From Candidatus Eiseniibacteriota bacterium (GTDB lineage Bacteria > Eisenbacteria > RBG-16-71-46 > CAIMUX01): 49,477 nucleotides of DNA. This document shows positions 1 through 7,988 of the stretch, piece after piece (position 1 is the first letter of the stretch; every line of letters starts with the position of its first letter). The notes under the pieces are model-generated. The model was given only the letters and a program-made list of their open reading frames with translations. It was not told where the DNA came from and ran no database searches. Where the stretch lies: assembly GCA_903844735.1 (NCBI GenBank), contig CAIMUX010000049.1, positions 1 through 49,477 of the forward strand. The letters run 5' to 3'. Position numbers and translations under genes: made by a program.

Positions 1-234
1 GTCTGCGATCCGAATTCATGCGTCCAGCCGGACGGCGCGTGCTGTGCGCTCGACGGCACCTGCACGGTCACGAAGTCGGTGGCCTGCACCGGGACCTCGA
101 CCTGGACGATGTTCGGCGTCTGCGATCCGAATTCATGCGTCCAGCCGGACGGCGCGTGCTGTGCGCTCGACGGCACCTGCACGGTCACGAAGTCGGTGGC
201 CTGCACCGGGACCTCGACCTGGACGATGTTCGGC
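1..234 (+). repeat. Two perfect 117-bp tandem repeats, third copy diverging
   Basis: Bases 1-117 and 118-234 are identical over their full length. A third copy begins at 235 with the same 14 bases, then diverges. The period is 39 codons, so copy number can change without breaking the frame. More copies may lie left of the window edge. Perfect identity suggests recent duplication, recombination, or possible assembly collapse. Confidence 0.97.
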
Positions 235-804
235 GTCTGCGATCCGAATCCGTGCCCGCCGCCGGTGAGCCACTATCTCCCGCAAACATCTCCGGCGAAT
301 GTCGTCGCCAATTTGCAGATGGCATACGGGGAGCGGAAGATCGGCGAGTACAAGAAGCTCTTCACGGAGGACTTCATCTTCGTCTTTAACCCTGTGGACC
401 CCGTCGACCCGGACCACCCAAGCCCACCTCAGTGGGGCCTGACTGATGAATTGGGCTCTACCCAGAACATGTTCGCCGACGAGCTGGTGACCAAGATCGA
501 AATCAGCAGTTACTCTTTCGGCGTGCCCGAAAGGGTCGATTCTGTCGATTTTCGCCCTCGGGCATGGAAGGTGAGAGTTGACCAGGTCAACCTTCAGGTC
601 TACACCCGGAGACCGGACGGCCAATGGCTGACCTTGCTCGTCGATGGGGCCACCGAGATGTTTTTCTTCGTCGAGGAGCCCAGCGAGCTGTCGCCGGTCG
701 ACGGCAGGCCGACTTGGTACATCTTCCGGTGGGAGGATCAGCCGATCGGGGGGATGAAGTCCGAGAGGGGGAGCTGGGGACAGGTGAAGAACCTGTTCCG
801 CTGA
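1..804 (+). CDS. Secreted protein with Cys-rich tandem repeats and SWGQ-type C-terminus (5' partial)
   Basis: The frame is open from base 1, so the N-terminus lies outside the window. The visible part begins with two identical 39-residue Cys-rich units (pattern CDPNSC..DGACC..DGTC....C) and the start of a third. A non-repetitive domain of about 170 residues follows; it resembles SnoaL/NTF2-like folds only loosely, and I do not assign it. The last 11 residues are GSWGQVKNLFR, almost the same as the end of the beta-helix protein at 42751-44004. GACC-type repeats are familiar from exported proteins of Planctomycetes-like and Eisenbacteria-like genomes. I infer an exported surface protein whose C-terminal tail may be a sorting or attachment tag. 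Function unknown. Confidence 0.75.
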   Translation, partial: VCDPNSCVQPDGACCALDGTCTVTKSVACTGTSTWTMFGVCDPNSCVQPDGACCALDGTCTVTKSVACTGTSTWTMFGVCDPNPCPPPVSHYLPQTSPANVVANLQMAYGERKIGEYKKLFTEDFIFVFNPVDPVDPDHPSPPQWGLTDELGSTQNMFADELVTKIEISSYSFGVPERVDSVDFRPRAWKVRVDQVNLQVYTRRPDGQWLTLLVDGATEMFFFVEEPSELSPVDGRPTWYIFRWEDQPIGGMKSERGSWGQVKNLFR

Positions 805-864
805 ACCCCGCTCTGCGGCATCCGGGTCAGCTCTCCACGTCCTGTCGAAAGAACCGCGCCTGGC

Positions 865-900
865 ATCCCCCCTTGGGGGGCCGTGCCTCCAGCCCGGTGT
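865..900 (+). repeat. 18-bp unit repeat array, 2 units (intergenic)
   Basis: Two consecutive 18-bp units at 865-882 and 883-900 follow the pattern RTSCCNCCNNNGGGGGCY. The first is nearly a perfect palindrome (CCCCCC TT GGGGGG). The array lies between two genes. The same unit recurs at 1566-1644, 1817-1870 and 16912-16983. Confidence 0.8.
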
Positions 901-949
901 TTCCCACGAAGTCGCCCGGCGGGGTCGGGGCCGACGACGAAAGGAGGGT

Positions 950-2122
950 ATGAACAGCGTATTCCTGGTTGTCCTCGGGCTTTCGCTGCTCGCGGACCTG
1001 GCACTGGGAGCATGGGCTGGTGCCGACTTCCCCCATTTCGCGCGGACCTGGGGCCTCGGCGGGGTCGCTCCCGCGAGTGCCGCGCCCGCCGGCGTCTCGC
1101 ACTTTCTCGGTTGGGTGCTCGGAACCTGCCTCGTCGGATTCGCCGCCATCCAGGGAATCGCGTTCCAATGGACGCGCCGAGACAAGGACGAGGGGCCACA
1201 GTTGGCGATCGTCTTTGGTTGTTGGCTCGTCCTCTCCTCTCTCGCCACCTTCGTTTTTGCGTCGAGGCAAGGTTCCTCCGGGATCGCCTCTTTGGGGTTG
1301 AAATTCCTGCTGGTGGACGGCCTGCGGGGGGCGTTGCTGACGGTGCTGGGCTTCCTGGCTCTCCGCGCGCCTTCGGTGGTGCGCGAACTGCGGCTCCCCG
1401 ACGGAGCGCGCCAGCCGCGCCACCGCGAGGGGCATCTGGAGCGTCCGCGCTCTGAACGCCCTCGCCTGGATCATCGGGACGACCGGCCCCGGCGCCGCGA
1501 CGAGGGGCGCGGTCCTCAAAGGGGAGACGCGCCCCACACGGGTCAAAGCGGACAGCGACGCCAGGATCCCCGCAGGGACGCACGGCCCCAGAGGGCCGGA
1601 CATCCCGCACAGGGGGCACGGCGATCGCCCCTCAAAGGGGGCACAGCGATCGCAGCGGACGTAGAGAGCCGGGCCGTGGCGGAAGCGCGCCGGGTATCGC
1701 CGGACGCCGCGGAGCGGCCGCTGAAGGTGGTCGTAAAGGGTGCGCCTGATCGGATCCGGGCACTCGCCTCAGACGAGGGGCGTCTCGCAGGTACCTTCCC
1801 GGTCCTCCCTCCTGCCGTGCCCCCATCGAGGGGTGTCCCTCCAGTGGGGGCCGTGCCGCCTTCGGGCGCCGTCGAGGCGATCACCGCCGAGGACGGTGGT
1901 GGGCGTCGTCGTCGTCGCCGCCGCCCTCGCGGGGGCGCCGGATCGGCGGAGCCCTCGTTCAAGGACGGTTCCTTCACTTCCGGCTATGAGGTCCTGGACG
2001 AGCCTGTCGTGGCCGAGCGGGAGATCGAGGAGCGGGGCGGCGTGGACTCGGGAGAAGGGCAAGAGGGTGCGAGCGCGGTTCGCGGGAGGAATCGTCGTCG
2101 TCATCGCCCCGCGTCATCCTGA
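950..2122 (+). CDS. Membrane protein with Arg-rich cytoplasmic tail, unknown function
   Basis: 390 residues, ATG start preceded by AAAGGAGGG. The first ~140 residues hold about four hydrophobic segments (near 4-25, 47-68, 85-105 and 113-135). The remaining ~250 residues are low-complexity: an Arg/Asp-rich stretch around 160-215, an AVPPSRG/VPPVGA/VPPSGA tract near 288-307, and a run of consecutive arginines near 322. I know no family for it. Two arrays of the dispersed 18-bp repeat lie inside the tail, one in each orientation (1566-1644 and 1817-1870), and do not break the frame, so much of the tail appears to be made of repeat insertions. The basic tail could bind nucleic acid or acidic lipid; that is speculation. 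Confidence 0.6.
   Translation: MNSVFLVVLGLSLLADLALGAWAGADFPHFARTWGLGGVAPASAAPAGVSHFLGWVLGTCLVGFAAIQGIAFQWTRRDKDEGPQLAIVFGCWLVLSSLATFVFASRQGSSGIASLGLKFLLVDGLRGALLTVLGFLALRAPSVVRELRLPDGARQPRHREGHLERPRSERPRLDHRDDRPRRRDEGRGPQRGDAPHTGQSGQRRQDPRRDARPQRAGHPAQGARRSPLKGGTAIAADVESRAVAEARRVSPDAAERPLKVVVKGAPDRIRALASDEGRLAGTFPVLPPAVPPSRGVPPVGAVPPSGAVEAITAEDGGGRRRRRRRPRGGAGSAEPSFKDGSFTSGYEVLDEPVVAEREIEERGGVDSGEGQEGASAVRGRNRRRHRPASS
1566..1644 (-). repeat. 18-bp unit repeat array, 4 units (inside gene, reverse orientation)
   Basis: Read on the minus strand, units lie at 1627-1644, 1602-1619, 1584-1601 and 1566-1583, each like GTGCCCCCTNNGNGGGGC. Two direct 17-bp copies of AGGGGGCACRGCGATCG (1611-1627 and 1636-1652) differ at one base. 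The array is inside the C-terminal half of the gene at 950-2122 and keeps its frame. Confidence 0.65.
1817..1870 (+). repeat. 18-bp unit repeat array, 3 units (inside gene, in frame)
   Basis: Units at 1817-1834, 1835-1852 and 1853-1870 are in frame with the 950-2122 gene and encode VPPSRG, VPPVGA and VPPSGA. A shortened unit (VLPPA) precedes them at 1802-1816. The unit length is exactly six codons. Confidence 0.8.
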
Positions 2123-2163
2123 GGACGGCCGGCGTGCGCAGATACGCTGACTTGGCGTCCTCA
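2120..2163. terminator. Possible bidirectional hairpin between convergent genes
   Basis: TGAGGACGGCC at 2120-2130 pairs with GGCGTCCTCA at 2154-2163 with one bulged base. It overlaps the stop of the upstream plus-strand gene and the end of the minus-strand terC. There is no T tract, so factor-independent termination is uncertain. Confidence 0.4.
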
Positions 2164-3085
2164 CGGATCGCCGCGTTTCCCCGGCAGCAGCAAAGACAGC
2201 CCGATCGCGCCACCCAGGATCGTCGCCACCCCGATGAGCGAGGCCGAGGTCGGCACCTCCACCCATCGCGCGAGAATCATTTTCACGCCGATGAGCACCA
2301 GAATGATCGCCAGGGCGTGGCGCAGGAAGCGCAGGGTCAGCACCGTGCCCGCGAGAACGAAGTAGAGTGCGCGCAGCCCTAGAATGGCGAAGATGTTGGA
2401 CGTGAAGATCACGAAGGCATCACGGCTCACCGCCAGGGCCGCCGGTACCGAGTCGACGGCGAAGACGATGTCAGGTCTCGATGGCGATGAGCACTAGGAC
2501 CAGCGGGGTGAACCGGAGCCCCTGATCGCCGATCACCGCGAAGGCTTCGCCGTGGTACTCCCTGGTGAACGGGAGTACGCGGCTGGCGAAGCGGATGATC
2601 GGGTTCTTCTCCGGGTGAACCTCGGTGTCGCCGCCGAAGGCCAGGCGAGCCCCGGTGAAGATGAGCACCGCCCCGAGGGGGTAGATCAGCCAATGAAAGT
2701 GCGTCAACAGCGCCACCCCGCCGAAGATGAAGAGGCCGCGCGTGATAATGGCGCCCAGGATTCCCCAGAAGAGAACGCGGTGCTGGTTGGCCGGCGCGAC
2801 CGCGAAATAGCCGAACAGGGCCAGAAAGACGAACAGGTTATCGACGGAGAGGGACTTCTCGATCAGGTAGGCGGTGACATAGGCCATCGCCCCGTCGTGC
2901 CCGCGTACGACCCAGACGAGGGCCGTGAAGGAGAGACCCACCGCCACCCAGAAGGCGCTCCAGAGCAGTGAGCGCCGCAGGCTTTCCTGCCGGGCGTGTC
3001 GGTGGAAGACGCAGAGGTCGAGAACCAACAGAACCGAGACGAGCCCGCCGAAGACCCACCAGTACCAGTACTGCATCGGCGGCAT
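2161..3085 (-). pseudogene. TerC family integral membrane protein, broken by a frameshift
   Basis: Translation from 3085 gives a typical TerC/Alx N-terminal part: about six membrane segments, with an EKSLSVDNLFVF motif near residue 81. It stops at 2471 just after IAIET. The next frame continues the family sequence at once (DIVFAVDS, then SRDAF, FTSNIFAILGLR) and runs to 2161. In the family two residues separate the E from the D of the second DxxFAVDS motif; here ET is followed by TGAC, as if two bases were missing. TerC proteins are implicated in tellurite resistance and metal (Mn) handling. The ATG follows the stop of the biotin carrier gene directly (TAGATG), so the two are probably coupled. 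This may be a true lesion, a sequencing error or, less likely, a recoding site. Confidence 0.85.
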
Positions 3086-3397
3086 CTACTCGAACTCGAC
3101 CATCGCCTCCCCCTTGGTCACCATCTGACCGGGGGAAACGCGCACCGAGTGGATCGTCCCTTCGCGCAAGGCGACCACCGGGTTCTTCATCTTCATCGCC
3201 TCCAGAATGAGGATCGGATCGCCGCGTCTCACCTTTTGTCCCGCGTGGACGCTGAGGGTGGTCACGACGCCGGGGATCAGGGCAGCCATGATCCGCGGGT
3301 TGGGGGCGATCCAAGGCTTCCGCCGCTCGAACATCCGCGAGAGCCGCGTCTCATACTCTGTGTCGTCGAGATGAAACTTCTTCAGGTCCTCTAGCAT
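3086..3397 (-). CDS. Biotin/lipoyl carrier protein (BCCP-like subunit of acyl-CoA carboxylase)
   Basis: 103 residues. After a short helical N-terminus, residues ~36-103 form a biotinyl domain with the biotinylation motif EAMKM at 66-70, so Lys69 should carry biotin. It lies 63 bp downstream of the carboxyltransferase gene on the same strand and should swing CO2 between a biotin carboxylase and that subunit. The biotin carboxylase is not in the window. Free-standing carriers of this size occur in methylmalonyl-CoA decarboxylase and in split propionyl/acetyl-CoA carboxylases. Its TAG stop abuts the ATG of terC. Confidence 0.9.
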   Translation of the reverse strand: MLEDLKKFHLDDTEYETRLSRMFERRKPWIAPNPRIMAALIPGVVTTLSVHAGQKVRRGDPILILEAMKMKNPVVALREGTIHSVRVSPGQMVTKGEAMVEFE

Positions 3398-3460
3398 CGC
3401 TGCCTCCGTGGCTCGGTCTCCCCGCGTTTCCCTGTTCCGTGGCTCCGATCGGTCCGCGTC

Positions 3461-5035
3461 TCAGAACGGCGGAACGCCGTGCTTCTTGGTCGGCCGCGCG
3501 TCCACCTTGGAGATCGAGATCTCCATGGCGTGGATCACATACTCGCGCGTCTCGGACGGCGTGATCACCGCGTCGATGTGCCCCTCGGCGGCGGCGCGGT
3601 ACGGGTTGGCGAACATCTCGGTGTACTCCGCCACCTTCTGTTTGCGCATCTCGTTCGGGTCGGCGGCCTCGGTGATTTCCTTGCGGAAGATGATGTTGGC
3701 AGCACCCTCCGGGCCCATCACCGCTATCTCGGCACTCGGCCAGGCGAAGACGAAGTCGGCGCCCAAGTGGCGCGAGCACATGGCGATGTATCCGCCGCCG
3801 TAAGCCTTGCGCAGGATGACGGTGATCTTGGGCACGCTCGCCTCGGAGTAGGCATACAGAAGTTTGGCCCCGTGGCGGATCACCCCGGCGTGTTCCTGGT
3901 CGACACCCGGGAGATAGCCGGGCAGGTCCACGAACGTGAGCAGCGGAATGTTGAACGCATCGCAGAAGCGGATGAACCGTGCGGCCTTGTCCGAGGAGTC
4001 GACATCCAGCACGCCCGCCAGCACCAGCGGTTGATTCGCCACCACCCCGACCGTCTGCCCCTGAATGCGGGCGAAGCCGCATACGATGTTGGCGGCCCAG
4101 TTCTCGTGGACTTCGATCAGGTCGGAGTCGTCGCACACGCCTCGGATGACATCGCGCACGTCGAACGGCTGCCGCGAGTCCGGCGGGATCACCTTGTCCA
4201 GGTCATACGCGGGCTTCGGCGGCCGCGGCGGGAAGGCGTCGGCCTTCTTCCGATTGTTCCACGGGATGAAGGTGAACAGCTTCTTGATCTGCTGGAAGCA
4301 CTCCAGCTCGGTGGCGGCGTAGAAATGGGCGTTTCCGGTGATCTCGGTGTGGACACGGGCACCGCCTAAGTCCTCCATGGAGATCTCTTCGCCGAGGACG
4401 GTCTTGATCACCTCCGGGCCGGTGATGAACATACGTGAGATCTTCTCGACCACGAAAACGAAGTCGGTGAGGGCTGGTGAATAGACAGCGCCGCCGGCGC
4501 AGGGACCCAAGATGACCGAGATCTGCGGGATGACCCCGGAGGCGAGGGTGTTGCGGTAGAAGATCTCTCCGTACCCGGCCAGCGAGTTCACGCCTTCCTG
4601 AATGCGCGCCCCACCCGAGTCGTTGATGCCGATGAGCGGGATGCAGAGCTTCAGGGCGTGGTCCATGATCTTGGTGATCTTGCGGGCGTGGGCGAGCCCT
4701 AGCGATCCGCCGGCGACCGTGAAATCCTGCGCGAAGATGCAGACCGGATGGCCGCCCACGGTGCCGGTGACGACCCCGTCGGCGGCGAGGTCCTTGCCCG
4801 CCATGTTGAAGTCAACCGCCTTGTGCTCCACGAACAGGTCGTACTCGTGAAATGTTCCGGCGTCCAGGATGAGCCGGATCCTGTCCCTGGCGGTCAGCTT
4901 GCCGCTCGCGATCTGCTTCTCGATCGCCTTGGTGCCGCCGCCGCCGGTGGCCCGGGCCCGCCGCCGGAAGAACTCGACGACTCGCTGCACCACCGAGAGG
5001 ACGCCCGGTCGGGATGGCTGGGCCTGGTCGGTCAT
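3461..5035 (-). CDS. Acyl-CoA carboxylase carboxyltransferase subunit (PccB/MmdA family)
   Basis: 524 residues from ATG 5035, chosen because AGCGAGGTG lies just upstream and the protein then has normal family length; an in-frame ATG at 5098 would add an unlikely leader. The crotonase-fold halves are both present: the N-half has GINDSGGARIQEG and GPCAGGAVYSPAL, and the C-half has LVDVPG-type (FVDLPGYLPG) and RKAYGGGYIAM motifs that form the oxyanion and CoA sites. It transfers carboxyl from biotin to propionyl-CoA or a similar acyl-CoA, or runs in reverse as a decarboxylase. With the adjacent biotin carrier it forms part of a propionyl/methylmalonyl-CoA pathway. Exact substrate cannot be read from sequence. 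Confidence 0.92.
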   Translation of the reverse strand: MTDQAQPSRPGVLSVVQRVVEFFRRRARATGGGGTKAIEKQIASGKLTARDRIRLILDAGTFHEYDLFVEHKAVDFNMAGKDLAADGVVTGTVGGHPVCIFAQDFTVAGGSLGLAHARKITKIMDHALKLCIPLIGINDSGGARIQEGVNSLAGYGEIFYRNTLASGVIPQISVILGPCAGGAVYSPALTDFVFVVEKISRMFITGPEVIKTVLGEEISMEDLGGARVHTEITGNAHFYAATELECFQQIKKLFTFIPWNNRKKADAFPPRPPKPAYDLDKVIPPDSRQPFDVRDVIRGVCDDSDLIEVHENWAANIVCGFARIQGQTVGVVANQPLVLAGVLDVDSSDKAARFIRFCDAFNIPLLTFVDLPGYLPGVDQEHAGVIRHGAKLLYAYSEASVPKITVILRKAYGGGYIAMCSRHLGADFVFAWPSAEIAVMGPEGAANIIFRKEITEAADPNEMRKQKVAEYTEMFANPYRAAAEGHIDAVITPSETREYVIHAMEISISKVDARPTKKHGVPPF

Positions 5036-5356
5036 CCACACCTCGCTTGCTGGTTTTCGCCGATGCGGCCATGGGTGCTGCGAGACGCTCCATCGCACCC
5101 TCTGCTGATCGAAGGGATTCTAGTCGCCGGCCGGGATGGTGGCAAGGAGTGCCTCCGGAGGGGGCTCAGGGGTGCCAAGTCTCGATCGGTCCGACGACCT
5201 GGAAAACCGACTTGGCGAGGTCGATGGCAAACACAGTACTCTGCATGGTGGACCCCTGCTGGTCCGTGGGACCGTACTGCGACCTGGCGCGAAGATGCTG
5301 TACGAGCCGCGGATTGTCTTCCTGGGCGCCGGTTGTGGCGGTGCGGAGGCGGCAAC
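5036..5356. other. Intergenic region between divergent genes
   Basis: 321 bp between the carboxyltransferase start (minus) and the glycosyltransferase start (plus). It must contain promoters for both, but I see no convincing -35/-10 pair. An 8-bp inverted repeat, GCCAAGTC (5173-5180) and GACTTGGC (5209-5216), is the only clear structure. The reading frames crossing it look non-coding. Confidence 0.5.
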
Positions 5357-7579
5357 GTGCCGGATGAAAGATACTCTCTCACGAGCCGGACGGTTCGCCT
5401 GCTTGCGGCAATCACAGCACTCGGCTGTTTGGTGCTGTCCTTCCGTGTAGTCACGGTGCTTCGCTCCATCATTGTCCACGGGTATCGCCTGCCGCTGTGG
5501 GATATGGCCTGTCACGGCGTGGATGGGCTCCGCCTCGCCGAGCACCTGCGATCCTTCGCCCCCCACCGGTTTCTTCTCGAGATCAACCGGATGGGCATGT
5601 GGCCGCCCGTCTTCCCGCTCCTCGAAGCTCCCGTGTTTTTGATTGTCGGCCGGGACTACGCGGTCGCCGAAACCTTCGTGTCGGTTCTGTTTGCGGCGGG
5701 AGTGATGGTCGCTTTCGTGGCCGGATTCGTCACGGGCGCCCCCCGACTCTCCGCCGCCGGGCGCTGGGGCGGTCTCGCCGCGGGGGCGGTCATGGCGGCA
5801 CTCTTCTCGCTAAGCCCGATCGGACGCGCCTACGGATCCGTCGTCATGCTCGAGGTTCCCGGGGTTCTCCTGCTGTTGGCCTGCCTGGTTGCCTGGATGC
5901 GGCACGAGGGCGAGCCGTCACCACGGCGCGCTACAGTGGTAGCTATCCTTACGCTGGCCCTCTTTCTGTGCAAGTACAACTACGGAATCTTGTGGATGGT
6001 TGCGATGGCGGTGACGGAAGCAACGAAACTGCCGGGTGGGGCGCCGGCCTGCGCGCGGCGCGTTCGTCGGGAGGTCGGCCGACCGTGGCTGCGAAGCAGC
6101 TTTGGGATCTACGTGCTTTCCGTCCTGGCATTGGTCGTGATCATCGTCCTGACCGGCGGATGGAGCGGGCGAATCGGCCGGACGGCGGTCTCCGTGCGCT
6201 CTCCTGCCAACGTAGCCCTGTTGCTGGGCTGGAGCCTGGCGGCTGCGGCTTTGCTTCACCCCCGCCGGAACTTGCGTGAATGGCGCCGGCTCCTCCGTGA
6301 GCTACCTCCCCTGTGGGGGCGTTTCCTGGCCATCGTGGGAGCGCCGGTCTTCTTATGGCTTCTGGTGCCCTCGCACATGATCGGATTCGTCAACTTCGTC
6401 GGGAATCGCGACTCCGGCATTCCTCTTCTGAGCCCGGAGGGGCTGCTCTACTACATCCGCTCGTTCCTGGTCGACTATTCTCCCACACTGTGGGTCGGAT
6501 GGGTTGCTCTGGCTGGGGGGGTGCTCGGAGCGATCGTGCTTTGGACCCGGGCGCCGAGAATGCGGATCTTACCGGTCGGGTTGGCCGGCGGTTTCGTGCT
6601 GACGACGCTGCATCGGTACAAGGATCCTCGGTTTTTCTTCACGGTCGCTCCGTTCTTCTGGGCCTGCGGAGCCGCCGGGCTCGTCGTGCTGCTCTCGATC
6701 GGTCGGGATCGCACGAGACAGACGCTCGGCCGAGTCGCCGCGGTGACGCTCGCGATTGTGATCTTGGCGGGAGCCATCCTATTCGATGACGATACGCGAG
6801 CCGTCGAGACGAGGCGCGCCCGGCTTTCGGTGGCGCCGGAGGTCCACGCCGTGCTGGACGACATCGCACGAACCGCCCTGGACGCCCGAGGCTCGGTTTT
6901 CATGGGAGCCTGGAATGAACTCTCGCCGGCCCTGGTCGAGTGGCATTGCCGGATCATCCGGCCGGGACTTCGGGGCGAGGCCCTCCCGAGGAGTCCGCGA
7001 AAGATCCTGCGCAGCCTGGAGCCGCGGGGCCTGCTTGATCGGATCGCCGCGGATTCGCGTCTGGATTGCGTGATCCTTCTTCAGCTTGAGCCGGGTGCGC
7101 CGGCGTGGAGTCGTGCCTTCGTATCCGAGACGGACTGGCTTGTGCCGGTCGCCAATGCCATCTCGCGGGATGGGCGGTTCACCTTGTCCGTCTCCCGTGA
7201 CTACCCGCAGACGGGGTATCGTCTTCTCGTTTACACGAAGACGGGAGTACCGAGCGAATTGACCGATTCGGCAAATCGGGAGGGACAGCACAACCCGAAC
7301 CCGGAAGTCAGACGCACATTCTCCCGCAGATCATCAGAAGGCTCAGCCTGCCCAAGCGCGTCTTTGACCAGGCAAGAGGCTGGGGTCACGTGGCACACAG
7401 CTCTTGGTCAACGGCCAGCGGTTCACGCCAGGACGCAGCCGAGCCGTGGTCTGTACACCCGGCCGGGAGGCCGTTTCCTACCGTACCTGCCGGAATCGCG
7501 GCCCGGCTTCACCATCGCAGGGCCCGAGGCTGCCCGCAGGATTCGTACCCGGGCGCCGCGGCGGCTCAGCGACGGGTAG
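5357..7579 (+). CDS. Multi-pass glycosyltransferase of the GT-C/PMT (ArnT-like) type
   Basis: About 740 residues from GTG 5357, which has GGAGG seven bases upstream; the same frame is open further left, but that part has no protein character. The N-terminus has one membrane helix, then a periplasmic loop with PLWDMACHGVDG, in the place where GT39/GT83 enzymes carry their acidic catalytic motif. About ten further hydrophobic segments follow to residue ~480, then a soluble domain of ~150 residues. Such enzymes move a sugar from a polyprenyl-phosphate donor to lipid or protein on the outer face of the inner membrane. Donor and acceptor are unknown. The last ~100 codons (after about 7270) look compositionally non-coding, so the natural end may be earlier or a frameshift may be present. 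Confidence 0.75.
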   Translation: MPDERYSLTSRTVRLLAAITALGCLVLSFRVVTVLRSIIVHGYRLPLWDMACHGVDGLRLAEHLRSFAPHRFLLEINRMGMWPPVFPLLEAPVFLIVGRDYAVAETFVSVLFAAGVMVAFVAGFVTGAPRLSAAGRWGGLAAGAVMAALFSLSPIGRAYGSVVMLEVPGVLLLLACLVAWMRHEGEPSPRRATVVAILTLALFLCKYNYGILWMVAMAVTEATKLPGGAPACARRVRREVGRPWLRSSFGIYVLSVLALVVIIVLTGGWSGRIGRTAVSVRSPANVALLLGWSLAAAALLHPRRNLREWRRLLRELPPLWGRFLAIVGAPVFLWLLVPSHMIGFVNFVGNRDSGIPLLSPEGLLYYIRSFLVDYSPTLWVGWVALAGGVLGAIVLWTRAPRMRILPVGLAGGFVLTTLHRYKDPRFFFTVAPFFWACGAAGLVVLLSIGRDRTRQTLGRVAAVTLAIVILAGAILFDDDTRAVETRRARLSVAPEVHAVLDDIARTALDARGSVFMGAWNELSPALVEWHCRIIRPGLRGEALPRSPRKILRSLEPRGLLDRIAADSRLDCVILLQLEPGAPAWSRAFVSETDWLVPVANAISRDGRFTLSVSRDYPQTGYRLLVYTKTGVPSELTDSANREGQHNPNPEVRRTFSRRSSEGSACPSASLTRQEAGVTWHTALGQRPAVHARTQPSRGLYTRPGGRFLPYLPESRPGFTIAGPEAARRIRTRAPRRLSDG

Positions 7580-7838
7580 TGGGTCGCTTGCCCCTTGGCT
7601 CGTCCGAAACCTTTTCCACCCCGACCGGCCGCCGCGCAGGCCTAGTGGCGTCCACCTTGCTGATCAGCGGATGCAACTCCGGGTGGTGGATCGACTCGAG
7701 CGCAATGTCGATGTCGAGGTCGGGCCAGTAGAGATGTTGGCCGTGGAGAAGCGTCACGTTCTGGATCTGGCCGATGGCCGCTTCCCGAAACCAGGATAAC
7801 CTCACGTCACGTTTACAGTTATCAATTCGGTATGGCAT
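7566..7838 (-). pseudogene. DUF2442-like fragment
   Basis: 90 codons on the minus strand. The centre (residues ~20-62) contains LYWPDLDIDIALESI followed by HPELHPLISK, which resembles the C-terminal half of small DUF2442 proteins (often toxin-antitoxin associated). The usual N-terminal beta-hairpin half is absent, and I find no continuation upstream. No partner gene for a DUF4160-like or similar pair is adjacent. The 3' end overlaps the last bases of the glycosyltransferase frame on the other strand. I read it as a truncated or decaying gene; a short intact protein is possible. Confidence 0.4.
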
Positions 7839-7988
7839 GTGACGATTCTCGTGCGATTCGGCATGACGATCAGCGATTTCCTCGGTTCTCGAGCCCGTGT
7901 GAGATGCGGCACCCCGAACTCACACCCCGAGAGCCGCAGGTCCTGCCGAACTCCGACCCGCCGGGTCCGCCCGCCGTGGCGCAGGAAC

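Noticed and set aside
1-234. CRISPR-like direct repeats
   Set aside because: The units are contiguous, 117 bp long, without spacers, and in frame in a coding sequence.
133-1248. Long minus-strand frame across the first gene and beyond
   Set aside because: Shadow of the plus-strand genes; low-complexity Arg/Pro composition, no ribosome site.
2465-2475. Programmed +1 frameshift in terC
   Set aside because: The ACC TGA C context lacks the CUU slippery codon and upstream SD of prfB, and a +1 shift leaves one conserved-spacing residue missing. A lesion or read error is simpler.
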